A DNA stretch of 64,000 nt from Arcanobacterium phocae (GCF_900105865.1 NZ_LT629804.1:62001-126000); one strand, 5' to 3'; positions 50,201-58,539 are shown, counted from the first letter of the stretch. The notes: generated by a model from the sequence alone, not told the origin. Translations and numbers: made by a program.

Positions 50201-50997
50201 CCGTGATGGCATTCGAATACGGCTACTCAGTCGAACGGCCGGACGCGCTTGTTGTGTGGGAGGCCCAGTTCGGTGACTTTGCTAATGGCGCACAGACCGT
50301 CGTCGACGAATTTATTTCCTCCGCAGAACAAAAGTGGAATCAAAAGTCCTCGCTAGTACTCATGCTGCCTCACGGCTACGAAGGCCAAGGGCCAGACCAT
50401 TCCTCGGCTCGCATCGAGCGCTATCTGCAACTGTGCGCGGAAAACAATATGATCGTGGCCCAGCCGTCAACCCCGGCCAACCACTTCCATATGTTGCGTC
50501 GCCAAGCCTACCAACGTCCGCGTAAACCGTTGATTGCTTTCACCCCGAAGCAACTTTTGCGACGCAAGGGGGCTACCTCGCCAGTTGAGGCGTTTACCTC
50601 TGGAACATTCCAGCCGGTAATCGGGGAACATCGTAGTGATGTGAACGTGACCCGCGTGATTATGTGTACCGGTCGTCTTTACTACGATCTGCTAGAACGG
50701 CGAGATAACGACGGCGATACCTCAGTAGCAATTATTCGTCTCGAACAACTCTATCCACATCCAGTGGCTGAATTACAGGCTGAGCTAGCTAAATATCCAG
50801 GAGCGGAACTGCTGTGGGTACAAGACGAACCGGCCAACCAAGGCGCATGGCCACACTTAGCACTCGAAATGTTCTTGCCGATGGGTTTGCACGTACGGCG
50901 AGTATCCCGCCCAGCAGCCGCTTCAACGGCTACCGGTTTGGCAAAGATTCATCAAGCTCAAGCGACTACGCTTATTAACGAAGCGTTTGCTCGATAG
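47284..50997 (+). CDS. kgd: Multifunctional 2-oxoglutarate metabolism enzyme
   Basis: 1237 residues. Actinobacterial fusion of the E2-like acyltransferase catalytic domain to the thiamine-dependent E1o of 2-oxoglutarate dehydrogenase. Order: E1-type N-terminal helix (FGANQNFIEDLYTAYL), Pro/Ala linker, acyltransferase domain (about 100-350; catalytic His333 in YDHRVIQGAASG), then E1o (about 380-1237; MAHRGRLNVLTN, HGDAALSGQGVVWEV, CYRRRGHNEGDDPS). No lipoyl domain is present, as expected for the fusion. A GTG start with GAGG upstream. A TATAGT at 47234-47239 may be its -10. Confidence 0.96.
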   Translation: MTSSQSEEFGANQNFIEDLYTAYLQDPQSVGPQWKEMFREWKVAGRKPMSTPPISEQTQDAQRSVHSSHSRKATASTNVTRSDLPPQPRSAAQPAKTPYATKFNLKPKIDEIFENDQTEYVQLKGADRGLAKNMDASLELPTATTVRALPARVMFDNRTVINKYLAATRGGKISFTHLIAYAMVEALSEMPEMNYSYEVNEAGKPALVKPASVNLGIAIDVAKPNGERTLVVPSIKSAEHMTFSEFLVAYEDLIKRGRDNALTIDDYQGTTASLTNPGGFGTTHSIPRLMKGQGLIIGVGAMVYPPAFAGTAEAQLARMGVSKVVHITSTYDHRVIQGAASGRFLRLLEHKLLGLDGFYDRVYVALHIPYKPFVWETDVEYDAERELGKPARIAELIHAYRSRGHLIADTDPLSFHIRRHPDLEIRSYGLTLWDLDRSFPTGGFAHSSHLTLREILDQLREAYCRTVGIEYMHIVDPAQRRWFQDRLERPAQPATAEQRRRILTKLNQAEAFETFLQTKYVGQKRFSLEGGESLIPALDAILEGAAASGLSDVAICMAHRGRLNVLTNIAGKSYGQVFNEFDGRIDPTTVQGSGDVKYHLGTEGVYTSPDGQEVGVYLVANPSHLEAADGVLQGIVRGKHDRIGFDDSFYPVLPILIHGDAALSGQGVVWEVFNLSQLPAYKNGGTIHIVVNNQIGFTTSPSLGRSSRYTTDIAKGLQIPIFHVNGDDPEAVARVARMAQEYREAFHKDVIIDLTCYRRRGHNEGDDPSMTQPVMYSLVESKRTTRRIYAEALVGRGDMTAEEVIELESTYHQTLDEALNSVRDSANTRTESEEQAAESLGIPQSQADDAGDMLGWQTATTPDVLARIGAAHVQVPEGFTPHKKIMQLFTKRARMATEGNIDWGFGELLAFGSLLIEGVPVRMSGQDVRRGTFVQRHATAHGVGTGTEWTPLQHLTEHQAELNIYDSALSEYSVMAFEYGYSVERPDALVVWEAQFGDFANGAQTVVDEFISSAEQKWNQKSSLVLMLPHGYEGQGPDHSSARIERYLQLCAENNMIVAQPSTPANHFHMLRRQAYQRPRKPLIAFTPKQLLRRKGATSPVEAFTSGTFQPVIGEHRSDVNVTRVIMCTGRLYYDLLERRDNDGDTSVAIIRLEQLYPHPVAELQAELAKYPGAELLWVQDEPANQGAWPHLALEMFLPMGLHVRRVSRPAAASTATGLAKIHQAQATTLINEAFAR

Positions 50998-51002
50998 GAT
51001 GT

Positions 51003-51042
51003 GTGCGCCACAAACACGTACAGAATACGATGTGTGGCGCAC
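51003..51042 (+). terminator. kgd terminator hairpin
   Basis: GTGCGCCACA (51003-51012) with TGTGGCGCAC (51033-51042) around a 20-base loop, 5 bases after the kgd stop. Confidence 0.65.
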
Positions 51043-51119
51043 TCAATCCACGTTTTCCTGATATTCCAACTAAGATAGGACAGTAGAAAACAGCTGAGCA
51101 CAATTTTCGGAGAATGGCC

Positions 51120-51737
51120 ATGACCAGAGACAGCATAGAACATCCGACGCGCATCCTATTCGTTGGTGACGAACTCGTTGCCGGATTTAGTGATGCCCGC
51201 GCCCTAGGGTGGACAGGTCGAGTCATGGCACGCACTGCCTGCGAACCGCCACTCATGGCGTTAACACTCGCCACCCCAGGCGAAGGCACCGAAGCGCTTG
51301 CCGCCCGGTGGGAAAACGACGTCGTTACTCGAATGGATCGTGGCGGCGATAATCGGCTTGTGCTTGGTCTGGGTTCACATGACCTCGACCACGGCTTGTC
51401 ACTTGCCCGCTCCCGGCTCTATGTTGCCAACATTTTAGATAATGCAATGAGTTTAGGCTTGGCGCCGTTCGTCGTCGGACCACCGCCACGAAACGATCAA
51501 CCGCAACGTAATCAACACGATCTCAGCCAAGCATTTGCTGATGTATGTACCCGTCGCAACGTGCCATTCGTCGATTGCTTCACGCCACTTTTCAATCACG
51601 AGCAGTGGATAACCGACATGTCAATGACCGCAACCTATACCCCACGACAAGCAGGATACGGGCTTATGGCATGGCTCGTGTTGCACCAGGGCTGGCATTC
51701 CTGGCTCGGAATTACCTCGCCAGAACAAATGGCGTAA
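51120..51737 (+). CDS. SGNH-fold protein lacking catalytic residues
   Basis: 205 residues. The fold is indicated by RILFVGDELVAGF at the N-terminus, LVLGLGSHDLDHG in the middle and TPRQAGYGLMAWLV at the C-terminus, aligning with blocks I, III and V of GDSL/SGNH hydrolases. The nucleophile serine is Glu18, the block III Asn is His, and the block V Asp-x-x-His reads TATY. It is therefore unlikely to be a hydrolase. The ATG at 51120 is 8 bases after GGAG. It converges on the haem operon. Confidence 0.75.
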   Translation: MTRDSIEHPTRILFVGDELVAGFSDARALGWTGRVMARTACEPPLMALTLATPGEGTEALAARWENDVVTRMDRGGDNRLVLGLGSHDLDHGLSLARSRLYVANILDNAMSLGLAPFVVGPPPRNDQPQRNQHDLSQAFADVCTRRNVPFVDCFTPLFNHEQWITDMSMTATYTPRQAGYGLMAWLVLHQGWHSWLGITSPEQMA

Positions 51738-51738
51738 C

Positions 51739-51759
51739 AGTTATTCTGGCAAAATAACT
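51739..51759. terminator. Small hairpin between convergent genes
   Basis: AGTTATT (51739-51745) and AATAACT (51753-51759) with a 7-base loop, spanning the gap and overlapping the hmuV stop codon. Confidence 0.45.
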
Positions 51760-52520
51760 AGCCGTCCGTCAGCTACTCGTGCTACTGTGATCGGCCAATC
51801 GTATACGCGCGACAGTAACTCACTGTTGAGTACAACGTCTGGGACGTCGTAAGCGGCAATCGAGCCGGAGCTCATCAGCGCGATTCGGTCGCAGTGCGCT
51901 GCAGCTAGTTGCAGATCGTGCATAACCGCGATCACCGCATGGCCAGCTGCTGCCAGTTCCCGGCAAATTTTCATTGTGCGTTCTTGGTGAGCAATATCTA
52001 ATGCTGCCGTTGGCTCATCCAAAAATACGACACTCGCCTCTTGCGCGAGCACACGAGCTAAGGTCACTCGTGCCTTCTCGCCGCCAGATAGCCGAGTGAC
52101 ATCGCGGGTTTCAAAGCCGCCCACATCGGTGCGGATGAGTGACTGGGCAACAATCTTATGGTCTTTGTCTGGATCTGGATCCCAACATTGACGGCCCATC
52201 GCAACAATGTCATGGACCATATAGGAGAACGGGAATTCGATTGTTTGTGGCATGACTGAGCGGGTCTGAGCCAGTTCGCGGCGCGCAAAGTCAGTCAGAT
52301 CTTTACCGTGATAGGCCACCGATCCGGACTGCGGTTCGAGATCGCCTGCCATAATTCCAACTAGGGTGGATTTTCCGGTGCCGTTAGGACCAAGCAAGCC
52401 AACTACTTCACCATAATTTACGGTAAGTGACACATCGTCGAGAATAGTGCGAGCGCCATAAGAAAAACGGATGCCGGAAACACTAATGGCGGTCGTGCCG
52501 TGGCGAGATGAAGAAGTCAT
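51741..52520 (-). CDS. hmuV: Haemin ABC importer ATP-binding protein
   Basis: 259 residues. FecE/HmuV-type ATPase: Walker A GPNGTGKST, Q-loop VMPQT, signature LSGGEKARVTLARVL, Walker B VVFLDEPTAALD and H-loop VMHD. The start at 52520 is one base after the hmuU stop. It energises HmuU. The upstream extension to 52613 lies inside hmuU and is rejected. Confidence 0.93.
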   Translation of the reverse strand: MTSSSRHGTTAISVSGIRFSYGARTILDDVSLTVNYGEVVGLLGPNGTGKSTLVGIMAGDLEPQSGSVAYHGKDLTDFARRELAQTRSVMPQTIEFPFSYMVHDIVAMGRQCWDPDPDKDHKIVAQSLIRTDVGGFETRDVTRLSGGEKARVTLARVLAQEASVVFLDEPTAALDIAHQERTMKICRELAAAGHAVIAVMHDLQLAAAHCDRIALMSSGSIAAYDVPDVVLNSELLSRVYDWPITVARVADGRLVILPE

Positions 52521-52521
52521 A

Positions 52522-53571
52522 TTATCGTCCCATCCGTAGTCGGGTTCGTAGCAGGATAAAGAACGTTGGGCCACCAACAAGTGCAGTGAAAATACCGATA
52601 GGGAGATCAGCAAACGGGATAATTGTGCGTGCCGCTAAATCCGAAAGAGTTATCAGAAGTGCACCGGCAAACATCGATGCCGGAAGCAAAACCCGATTAA
52701 CTGGGCCGAGAGCTAGCCGCATCACATGTGGAACAATCAAGCCAACGAACGCAATCACACCAGCATAAGAAACAGCGGCTGCTGTTAACAGCGTCGCTAA
52801 GGTAATTGCGGCTAGCCGCAACCCTTGGACGTTGATTCCCACGTGCCCGGCGGCTCGTTCACCCAGTGATAGCGTATCGAGTTTTTGCGAGAGCGTAAAT
52901 GACAGCGCAATCCCAATAATGACGACGACGGCGACAATCCATACATGCGACCAGACAGTTCCGTTCAGCGATCCCATCTGCCAGAAAACGATGTGGTCGC
53001 GGGCCGTCGTCGGCGCAATATAGGTAGCAATTGAGGCGAGAGCCGTGCATACTGCGGTAACCGCAATACCGGTTAAAACCAGCACAATCACATCTGCTTT
53101 GCCCTGCGAGCGAGCCAACATGTAAACGATCGCTGCTGCAGCGAGTCCAGAAGCAAAAGCAGCCAACGGAACCGAAAAGCCTGCTAATGCGTTGGGCGCA
53201 AAAACGAGTGCAAGTGCCGCACCCACCGATGCACCTGATGAGACACCGATAATTCCAGGTTCGGCAAGCGGATTGGAGAAGACCGCTTGCATAACAGCAC
53301 CTGCCACAGCGAGCGCCGCCCCCACCAACAATCCCAGGCAAATACGTGGAAAACGAATATTCCACAGTGTTGAGAAAACTAGCGGATCTTGGGGATAGTC
53401 AGTTAAGCCAGCCGGTGCAAGAAGCGACCGGAAGACATCACTGACGCTGATCGCGTACTGTCCCAACAGCGCTGATAATAGGGTGGATAAGCATAGAGCG
53501 ATAATAACAATTCCGAAACTGATCGTTATTCTCATTTTGCGTCGGGCAAATCCCGCTGCGGCAGATACCAT
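52522..53571 (-). CDS. hmuU: Haemin ABC importer permease
   Basis: 349 residues. FecCD/BtuC-type permease with about ten transmembrane helices; RFPRICLGLLVGAALAVAGAVMQ and SNPLAEPGIIGVSSGA are the family's most conserved segments, and GVIAFVGLIVPHVMRL precedes the last helices. It follows hmuT by 3 bases. Confidence 0.93.
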   Translation of the reverse strand: MVSAAAGFARRKMRITISFGIVIIALCLSTLLSALLGQYAISVSDVFRSLLAPAGLTDYPQDPLVFSTLWNIRFPRICLGLLVGAALAVAGAVMQAVFSNPLAEPGIIGVSSGASVGAALALVFAPNALAGFSVPLAAFASGLAAAAIVYMLARSQGKADVIVLVLTGIAVTAVCTALASIATYIAPTTARDHIVFWQMGSLNGTVWSHVWIVAVVVIIGIALSFTLSQKLDTLSLGERAAGHVGINVQGLRLAAITLATLLTAAAVSYAGVIAFVGLIVPHVMRLALGPVNRVLLPASMFAGALLITLSDLAARTIIPFADLPIGIFTALVGGPTFFILLRTRLRMGR

Positions 53572-53574
53572 AGT

Positions 53575-54642
53575 TTACTTAACTCCGTATAGGGCGCGGG
53601 CTACCGCCAAAAGCGTTTGCCCGGTTTGAGGTCCGAAGGATAATGATAACCCGTCTGGGATCGCGATAACACGTTGTTTTTGGCCGGCACGAGTTTCGGA
53701 AACTCCAGGCCGAGCAAGGAAGCCATCCATACCTTCAGTAGATTCCAACCCTGCACTCATCGTGAAAATGACTTCTGGGTTGAGCGACACCAGCGCTTCA
53801 GCATTCGCTGGGGTCACACCAGTAATGCCCTGTTCACTTGCTAGATCTTTTGCCCCGACTGCCGAAATAAGTTCGGTGGCTCCTTCCTTCGTTCCCAGGA
53901 TAAAGAACACGCCACCGGTTCCACGCACATACAAAAATGCGGCTTCTAGTGGCTTCTCTGGTGTCCACTGCTTAATCTGCTCTAGAGCCTCATTCGTTTC
54001 TTTTTCAGTGCGCTCTGCTAGCGCCTTTCCTGCGGCTTCGTTTCCGAGCGCACGCGCGATAGCCATGATTAACGGGGTATTTTTGTCTAAACCACGCTCT
54101 GCATCAATCAGAACCAGCGGAATACCTGATGCCCGCAATTGGTCGATTGCTTCTGGTGGGCCAACGCTACGATCGGCAAGAATAACTGTAGGCTCGAGCG
54201 ACAAAATTGCCTCGGTATTCAAGGTATGCCCATTTTGGGTCACAACCGGTAGCTCGGCAAGCTGTTTTTCCGTAGAAGAAACAGTGCGTCCAACCAAGTT
54301 TTTTCCGTAGCCGAGTGCGATAACTGTTCGACTCAATGTTCCGGGCAAATCCATTGCAAGGATCCGCGAGGTGTCCGTAATGGTTACTTCGTTGCCTTCG
54401 GCATCAGTGACGGTTACTGGTAGCTTTTGTGTGAATTTACCTTCGATAGGATCGGGATCCGCAATATCTGGAACTACCGTAAGACCGTTTAAATCGTGAG
54501 GATTTGGCAGATCAACAGATTGACTCGGTTGCGTTTGAGATGGTTGTTGCTCTTTGGCAGCTTCGCTGGGATGCACCGGCGTAGAACACGCGGTCAACGC
54601 CAGGGCTAGCACTGCTAGGACAGAAGTGACTTTTAGTTTCAT
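53575..54642 (-). CDS. hmuT: Haemin-binding lipoprotein
   Basis: 355 residues with a lipoprotein signal peptide (LTAC lipobox, Cys19) and a TroA/BtuF-like fold: ILAMDLPGTLSRTVIALGYGKNLVGRT, ILSLEPTVILADRSVGPPEAIDQLRASG and EALVSLNPEVIFTMSAG. It hands haem from surface HtaA-type proteins to HmuUV. The ATG at 54642 precedes the signal peptide; the upstream extension is rejected. Confidence 0.9.
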   Translation of the reverse strand: MKLKVTSVLAVLALALTACSTPVHPSEAAKEQQPSQTQPSQSVDLPNPHDLNGLTVVPDIADPDPIEGKFTQKLPVTVTDAEGNEVTITDTSRILAMDLPGTLSRTVIALGYGKNLVGRTVSSTEKQLAELPVVTQNGHTLNTEAILSLEPTVILADRSVGPPEAIDQLRASGIPLVLIDAERGLDKNTPLIMAIARALGNEAAGKALAERTEKETNEALEQIKQWTPEKPLEAAFLYVRGTGGVFFILGTKEGATELISAVGAKDLASEQGITGVTPANAEALVSLNPEVIFTMSAGLESTEGMDGFLARPGVSETRAGQKQRVIAIPDGLSLSFGPQTGQTLLAVARALYGVK

Positions 54643-54659
54643 ATTTTTCTCACGGGACG

Positions 54660-54694
54660 GCGGTGTGGAGTACAAGATCTGTACTCCACACCGC
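54660..54694 (-). terminator. Hairpin between the HtaA protein gene and hmuT
   Basis: Perfect 15-base arms (54660-54674, 54680-54694) with a 5-base loop. It lies within the haem operon and would lower expression of hmuTUV relative to the surface protein or stabilise the upstream mRNA. Confidence 0.65.
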
Positions 54695-54724
54695 TGGTTT
54701 GGTTAGCTATTCGGATGTTCCGTT

Positions 54725-57700
54725 TTACTTTTGGTCAACACCGGATACGACGTCGAACGTGTGACGACGGCGTAGCCCGATCATTCCCATGCCTGCAAAC
54801 AGGACGAGAATCGACACAGCAAGTAAGCCTTGAGCGTCCAGACCGGTTTGAGCCAAGTTACCGCCGAATGCATCATATTCGATGAGTTCACCTGTTTCTG
54901 GGTCGCAAGCGGTGGCGGGAACAAGCTTAACGCTTGACGACATCGGCGCTAGTTGTTCGCCTGCCTTGTAGAACCCTGCGAATGCCTTTGCTCCAGCATC
55001 GGTTAAGTTAACTGAGGCACCGCTAAAGTTGAGTGCGCCGTCGGTAACGTTAACGCCACTGAAGGTGATGGTTGCGAAGTTGACTCGACCAAGGTTGAAC
55101 TTCTTGCCACTCATATCGGAGCCAGAAACGGTCATGTACAACGATCCACGGTTTCCGTTGATAGCGATGCTCGGGTTGCTGATCGTCATGTCAAGGATGC
55201 CATCGTGGCCAGTGAAATGGACTGTTCCACCGTAGTAGATGTTTCCAGTGCGAGTTGAAGTGTTGAAAAGACCACCAGTTGCTGGGAAATTGAAGTTTGC
55301 TCCATCCCATGATGCTCCGCCACCAAGTGTCCAACCGCCGTGTGCGATGGATCCACGGATATAAGTGGTGAACGAGCTACGCAATGCCCAGGAGAGATTA
55401 CCTGATGTGATGCGCTTCTTGTTTGGGTCTACCGCACACTTCTTGATCTGCTTGGCCTTTTGATCTTTGTTTGCATCAGAGTTCGATGACTTATCGTCTG
55501 AAGGCTTGGTTTGGGAGTCCGAAGCATTTGCATCAGACTTCTTATCTTCGTCTTTATCGGACTTGGGCTGGTCATCATTTGGTTTAGTCTGATTGTCGTC
55601 TCCAGTTGAACCGTTATTGTCCGGATTTGGAACATCTGACTTCTTGACGTACTTAGACTTCACAGTCACCGTGATTGGGTCAATAACTAATCCAGCATCG
55701 TAGAAGTCAGAGAAGGCATGAGCACCCTCAGTGGTCAGAGTTACTGTCGCGAACTTGAGCGTTGCTTCTTCCGCAACGGCCTTCTTTGGAGCGTCTAACG
55801 TTGCGGCCATTGGCTTAGCAGAATCCGTCTTGACAACGCGTTCTGGTTCAGAGAGTGTCGCAATAGCAGCGCGGACTGTCTTTAGCTCACCTGAAGGCTT
55901 GAACCCCTTTGGATCCAGCATTGCCTTAGGAACATCATTTTTATCAAAGGGACGTGAAGTGACAGTAGCATATAGCTTCCACTGTCTGTTCTCCTTCTTG
56001 ATAGTAGGGTGTGAGATCGTAAGATCAAGTAAGCCGTGATGCCCGGTGAAATGTACTTTTCCACCGAAGTTAGCTTCAATAAAATCTGATGGCATAAAAT
56101 CCTGACCAGCCTTGAGCGGGAACTTAAATATACCCGTAGCGCCTTCAGATAGTTCCCACTTGCCTTGGGCGATGACACCACTGATGTACTTGCGGAAAGA
56201 TTCCTTAACACCCCAGTCAAGGTCTCCAGAGACAATCTTTACAAGTTGGTTTGCCTCTTCTTCGGCCTTACGAGCTTCCTCTTCTGCCTTACGCTTTTCC
56301 TCAGCCTTACGAGCCTCCTCAGCCTTACGCTTCTCTTCAGCCTTACGAGCCTCCTCAGCCTTGCGCTTCGCTTCTACTCTCTCCTTAATTTCTGCAATTT
56401 TCTTTTTTAGTTGCTTATCTTGATCTGCATGTTTCACTAGAACAGCATCTTTAGATAGAGGATTAAGTAACTTGTTGACATCTTCCTCGGCTTTCGGAAA
56501 ATCTGCCACAACCTGCTTAATTCGATCAGTGTACTGCTCTTTCACTTTCGTGAGATCTTTAAGAGGGGACCAATCCGTAAAAGCATTTTGTGCAATTTTA
56601 AGACTTTGAACATAGTTGGCATAAGGTGCTTTTGCCCATATACTAAAAGGCGAGGGATCGGAAATAAAGTTATTCCTGATGTTCAGTTTTCGAATTCCCC
56701 TAGTTTCGGGAAGACTCCCCAAATCAGAAATCAGATTATGTGAAAGATCAATTTCACTAACGAAAGGCACTTTATTCCATTTGGAAATATCCGAAATACG
56801 GTTATGTGATAAATCAATATTCTCGAGAGTATCCTCAGTATCCCAACGAAGTTGGTCGATATTAGATATTCGATTATTGGAGAAATTTAAGGAAGTGATG
56901 TTATGTAAACCATTGATCGGCGATACGTCCTCGATATAGTTTCCCGACGCATCAATCTGCTGTATTTTAGGAGACTTTTCTAAACCTCTAAGGGACGTTA
57001 AAAGATTGTTGCTAACAGTAACATCTACTAATTTTTGCAAGCCACTTAAAGGACTAAGATCACTTATTGAATTCTGATGGAAACTAATACTGGATAAGTT
57101 TTTGGCATACTGAAGTCCCTCTAGAGATAGAATATTGAGCGCAGCACACTTCAAAGACTGAATGCTCTCCATCGTTTTATTGGTTATAGGCAGATGATGA
57201 GCTACGTCGTACTGACTGCGAATACACTTCTCCAATCCAGGATCTAAATCTTTCACCTCGATCAACGGATCATCACTATAAACCGGTCCGTTCGAAGGGT
57301 TTTTAAAGGCAGAGGGAAATAGCTCCCAAAGTATGGGTAGCGGCGCTTTCTCTCCATGCATTCCGACTGTAACAACAAATGGAGCGCCCACTTCTCCCTG
57401 GTAGAATCCGACGAGATCTTTGACTTTTTCAGTAAAAGTTGGCTTTAAGGATGAAATAACAACAAAACTACCTCTATCATCAATCGCCAGATCGTCTAGC
57501 TTGGCGAGAACTTCTCGCCGCAAGGTGACTTCTCCCTCTTTCGCCATAGTTCCTTTTGTATATCCATCCACAATAAGTTCTTTTTTCGCAAAGTCAATGG
57601 TCGGATTTTCGATCTTGACATGCAATATATCATTATACTTTGACCAAAATGCCTCTCCTTGAAATTCTAAAACACCCGTCTTACCCGACAGATCAATTTT

Positions 57701-58159
57701 CTGTCCAGGTTTAGCGGACCAAATCAAATTTCGACCTTCTCTCTCACCCGATGTAGAGACTCCAGTCAAGCGCTCACCTTCAATGCCAACATACTCACGG
57801 AAAGACTTCCGGAAATCCCAGTTGGCGTAGGCTTCCTTGACCTCAACCAACCCCTCGTCAACAGCAGATTTTTCGGCCGATTTTTCCTCAACTGATTCTT
57901 TTTCGGGAGCTTCCTGAACCAGCTTTTCCTCTGGCTCACTTTCAGTCGCGGCTGGAGACGCCTGAACAGTGACAGGTTCTTCCGCGGTTTCTTCGGTTTG
58001 CGGACCAGCTTCCGAAGCCTCATTGCTTTCTGAAGCGCCAGCTACTACCGGCGATTTTCCAGATTCTTGGTCGGCCGCAAATGCAGGCACAGCATTTGCG
58101 AACATCAATGCCGTAGCCAACGCAGTGGACACGAACATCTTTCTCATAGTGGAGCCCAT
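54725..58159 (-). CDS. Cell-wall-anchored haem-binding protein with three HtaA domains and an LRR block
   Basis: 1144 residues. Signal peptide (1-29), acidic Pro/Glu/Ser stretch (30-105), HtaA-like domain 1 (about 107-267), leucine-rich repeats of the LxxLxxLxLSxNxISDxSPL type (about 333-506), a Lys/Ala/Glu coiled coil (about 573-640), HtaA domain 2 (about 640-836), a Lys/Asp/Asn-rich linker (840-906), HtaA domain 3 (about 910-1086), sorting signal LAQTG (1102-1106), hydrophobic helix and RRR tail. LAxTG suggests a class E sortase, which is not in the window. HtaA domains bind haem in Corynebacterium. The ATG at 58159 follows GGAGA. First gene of htaA-hmuTUV. Confidence 0.9.
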   Translation of the reverse strand: MGSTMRKMFVSTALATALMFANAVPAFAADQESGKSPVVAGASESNEASEAGPQTEETAEEPVTVQASPAATESEPEEKLVQEAPEKESVEEKSAEKSAVDEGLVEVKEAYANWDFRKSFREYVGIEGERLTGVSTSGEREGRNLIWSAKPGQKIDLSGKTGVLEFQGEAFWSKYNDILHVKIENPTIDFAKKELIVDGYTKGTMAKEGEVTLRREVLAKLDDLAIDDRGSFVVISSLKPTFTEKVKDLVGFYQGEVGAPFVVTVGMHGEKAPLPILWELFPSAFKNPSNGPVYSDDPLIEVKDLDPGLEKCIRSQYDVAHHLPITNKTMESIQSLKCAALNILSLEGLQYAKNLSSISFHQNSISDLSPLSGLQKLVDVTVSNNLLTSLRGLEKSPKIQQIDASGNYIEDVSPINGLHNITSLNFSNNRISNIDQLRWDTEDTLENIDLSHNRISDISKWNKVPFVSEIDLSHNLISDLGSLPETRGIRKLNIRNNFISDPSPFSIWAKAPYANYVQSLKIAQNAFTDWSPLKDLTKVKEQYTDRIKQVVADFPKAEEDVNKLLNPLSKDAVLVKHADQDKQLKKKIAEIKERVEAKRKAEEARKAEEKRKAEEARKAEEKRKAEEEARKAEEEANQLVKIVSGDLDWGVKESFRKYISGVIAQGKWELSEGATGIFKFPLKAGQDFMPSDFIEANFGGKVHFTGHHGLLDLTISHPTIKKENRQWKLYATVTSRPFDKNDVPKAMLDPKGFKPSGELKTVRAAIATLSEPERVVKTDSAKPMAATLDAPKKAVAEEATLKFATVTLTTEGAHAFSDFYDAGLVIDPITVTVKSKYVKKSDVPNPDNNGSTGDDNQTKPNDDQPKSDKDEDKKSDANASDSQTKPSDDKSSNSDANKDQKAKQIKKCAVDPNKKRITSGNLSWALRSSFTTYIRGSIAHGGWTLGGGASWDGANFNFPATGGLFNTSTRTGNIYYGGTVHFTGHDGILDMTISNPSIAINGNRGSLYMTVSGSDMSGKKFNLGRVNFATITFSGVNVTDGALNFSGASVNLTDAGAKAFAGFYKAGEQLAPMSSSVKLVPATACDPETGELIEYDAFGGNLAQTGLDAQGLLAVSILVLFAGMGMIGLRRRHTFDVVSGVDQK
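56251..56380 (-). repeat. Tandem repeats encoding KAEEARKAEEKR
   Basis: About seven 18-base units alternating between codons for KAEEAR and KAEEKR, forming the coiled-coil stalk of the HtaA surface protein. Nearly identical units suggest recent slippage and possible length variation between strains. Confidence 0.8.
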
Positions 58160-58218
58160 TAGTGAATTATTCTCCTATATTTAGGCGACGAATACGTCAG
58201 TATCTTAGTGACAGCCTA

Positions 58219-58247
58219 ATGTTACTTAGGCACACCTAATTAATCAA
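58219..58247 (-). promoter_or_regulatory. Haem operon promoter with DtxR/IdeR-type iron box
   Basis: On the left-reading strand TTGATT (58247-58242) and TAACAT (58224-58219) are spaced 17 bases apart. The spacer contains TTAGG-N4-CCTAA (58226-58239), the core of the DtxR/IdeR consensus. Binding of the iron-loaded repressor there would block RNA polymerase, so the operon should be on when iron is scarce. Confidence 0.7.
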
Positions 58248-58319
58248 GACACTAACTATCGCTTGTCAGACATGTAATAGACAGCATAAGAACAAGAAAC
58301 TGTTAGGGACACATACATT

Positions 58320-58333
58320 TTAGGGCGTCCTAA
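58320..58333. promoter_or_regulatory. Second DtxR/IdeR-type iron box
   Basis: TTAGG-GCGT-CCTAA, same arms and 4-base centre as the first box; the palindrome extends by one T/A on each side. It lies about 80 bases further from the haem gene and could regulate either the haem operon or the divergent membrane-protein gene. Confidence 0.55.
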
Positions 58334-58494
58334 ACATTCGAGTCCTTGACGCGAAACTCCCAACCTCCCCAGACCGGCTTTCATTACATTTGTTCGAAAT
58401 CTGCACGGCTAGAAATTGACACTCTATACAATTTCGCCATTCACCACTGAATAAAGTCCTACGTTATACACGCGCTTAGGGATACAATGGGTAA

Positions 58495-58509
58495 TTATGT
58501 TACACATAA
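58495..58509 (+). promoter_or_regulatory. Palindrome TTATGT-TAC-ACATAA, probable operator
   Basis: Perfect 6-base arms with a 3-base centre, just downstream of the TACAAT -10-like box and 31 bases before the ATG of the membrane protein gene. Its position suits a repressor site; the regulator is unknown. Confidence 0.4.
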
Positions 58510-58539
58510 CACATTTCCGCACAAAGAATTAGGGTGACT

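Larger units (their letters stand above)
58160..58539. other. Divergent intergenic region between the haem operon and membrane-protein gene
   Basis: 380 bases without a gene. Contents: haem promoter and two iron boxes (58219-58333), the motif GAATAAAGTCCTACGT (58449-58464) shared with the glgP leader, a -10-like TACAAT (58483-58488) and the palindrome TTATGTTACACATAA (58495-58509) in the expected leader of the rightward gene. Confidence 0.6.
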
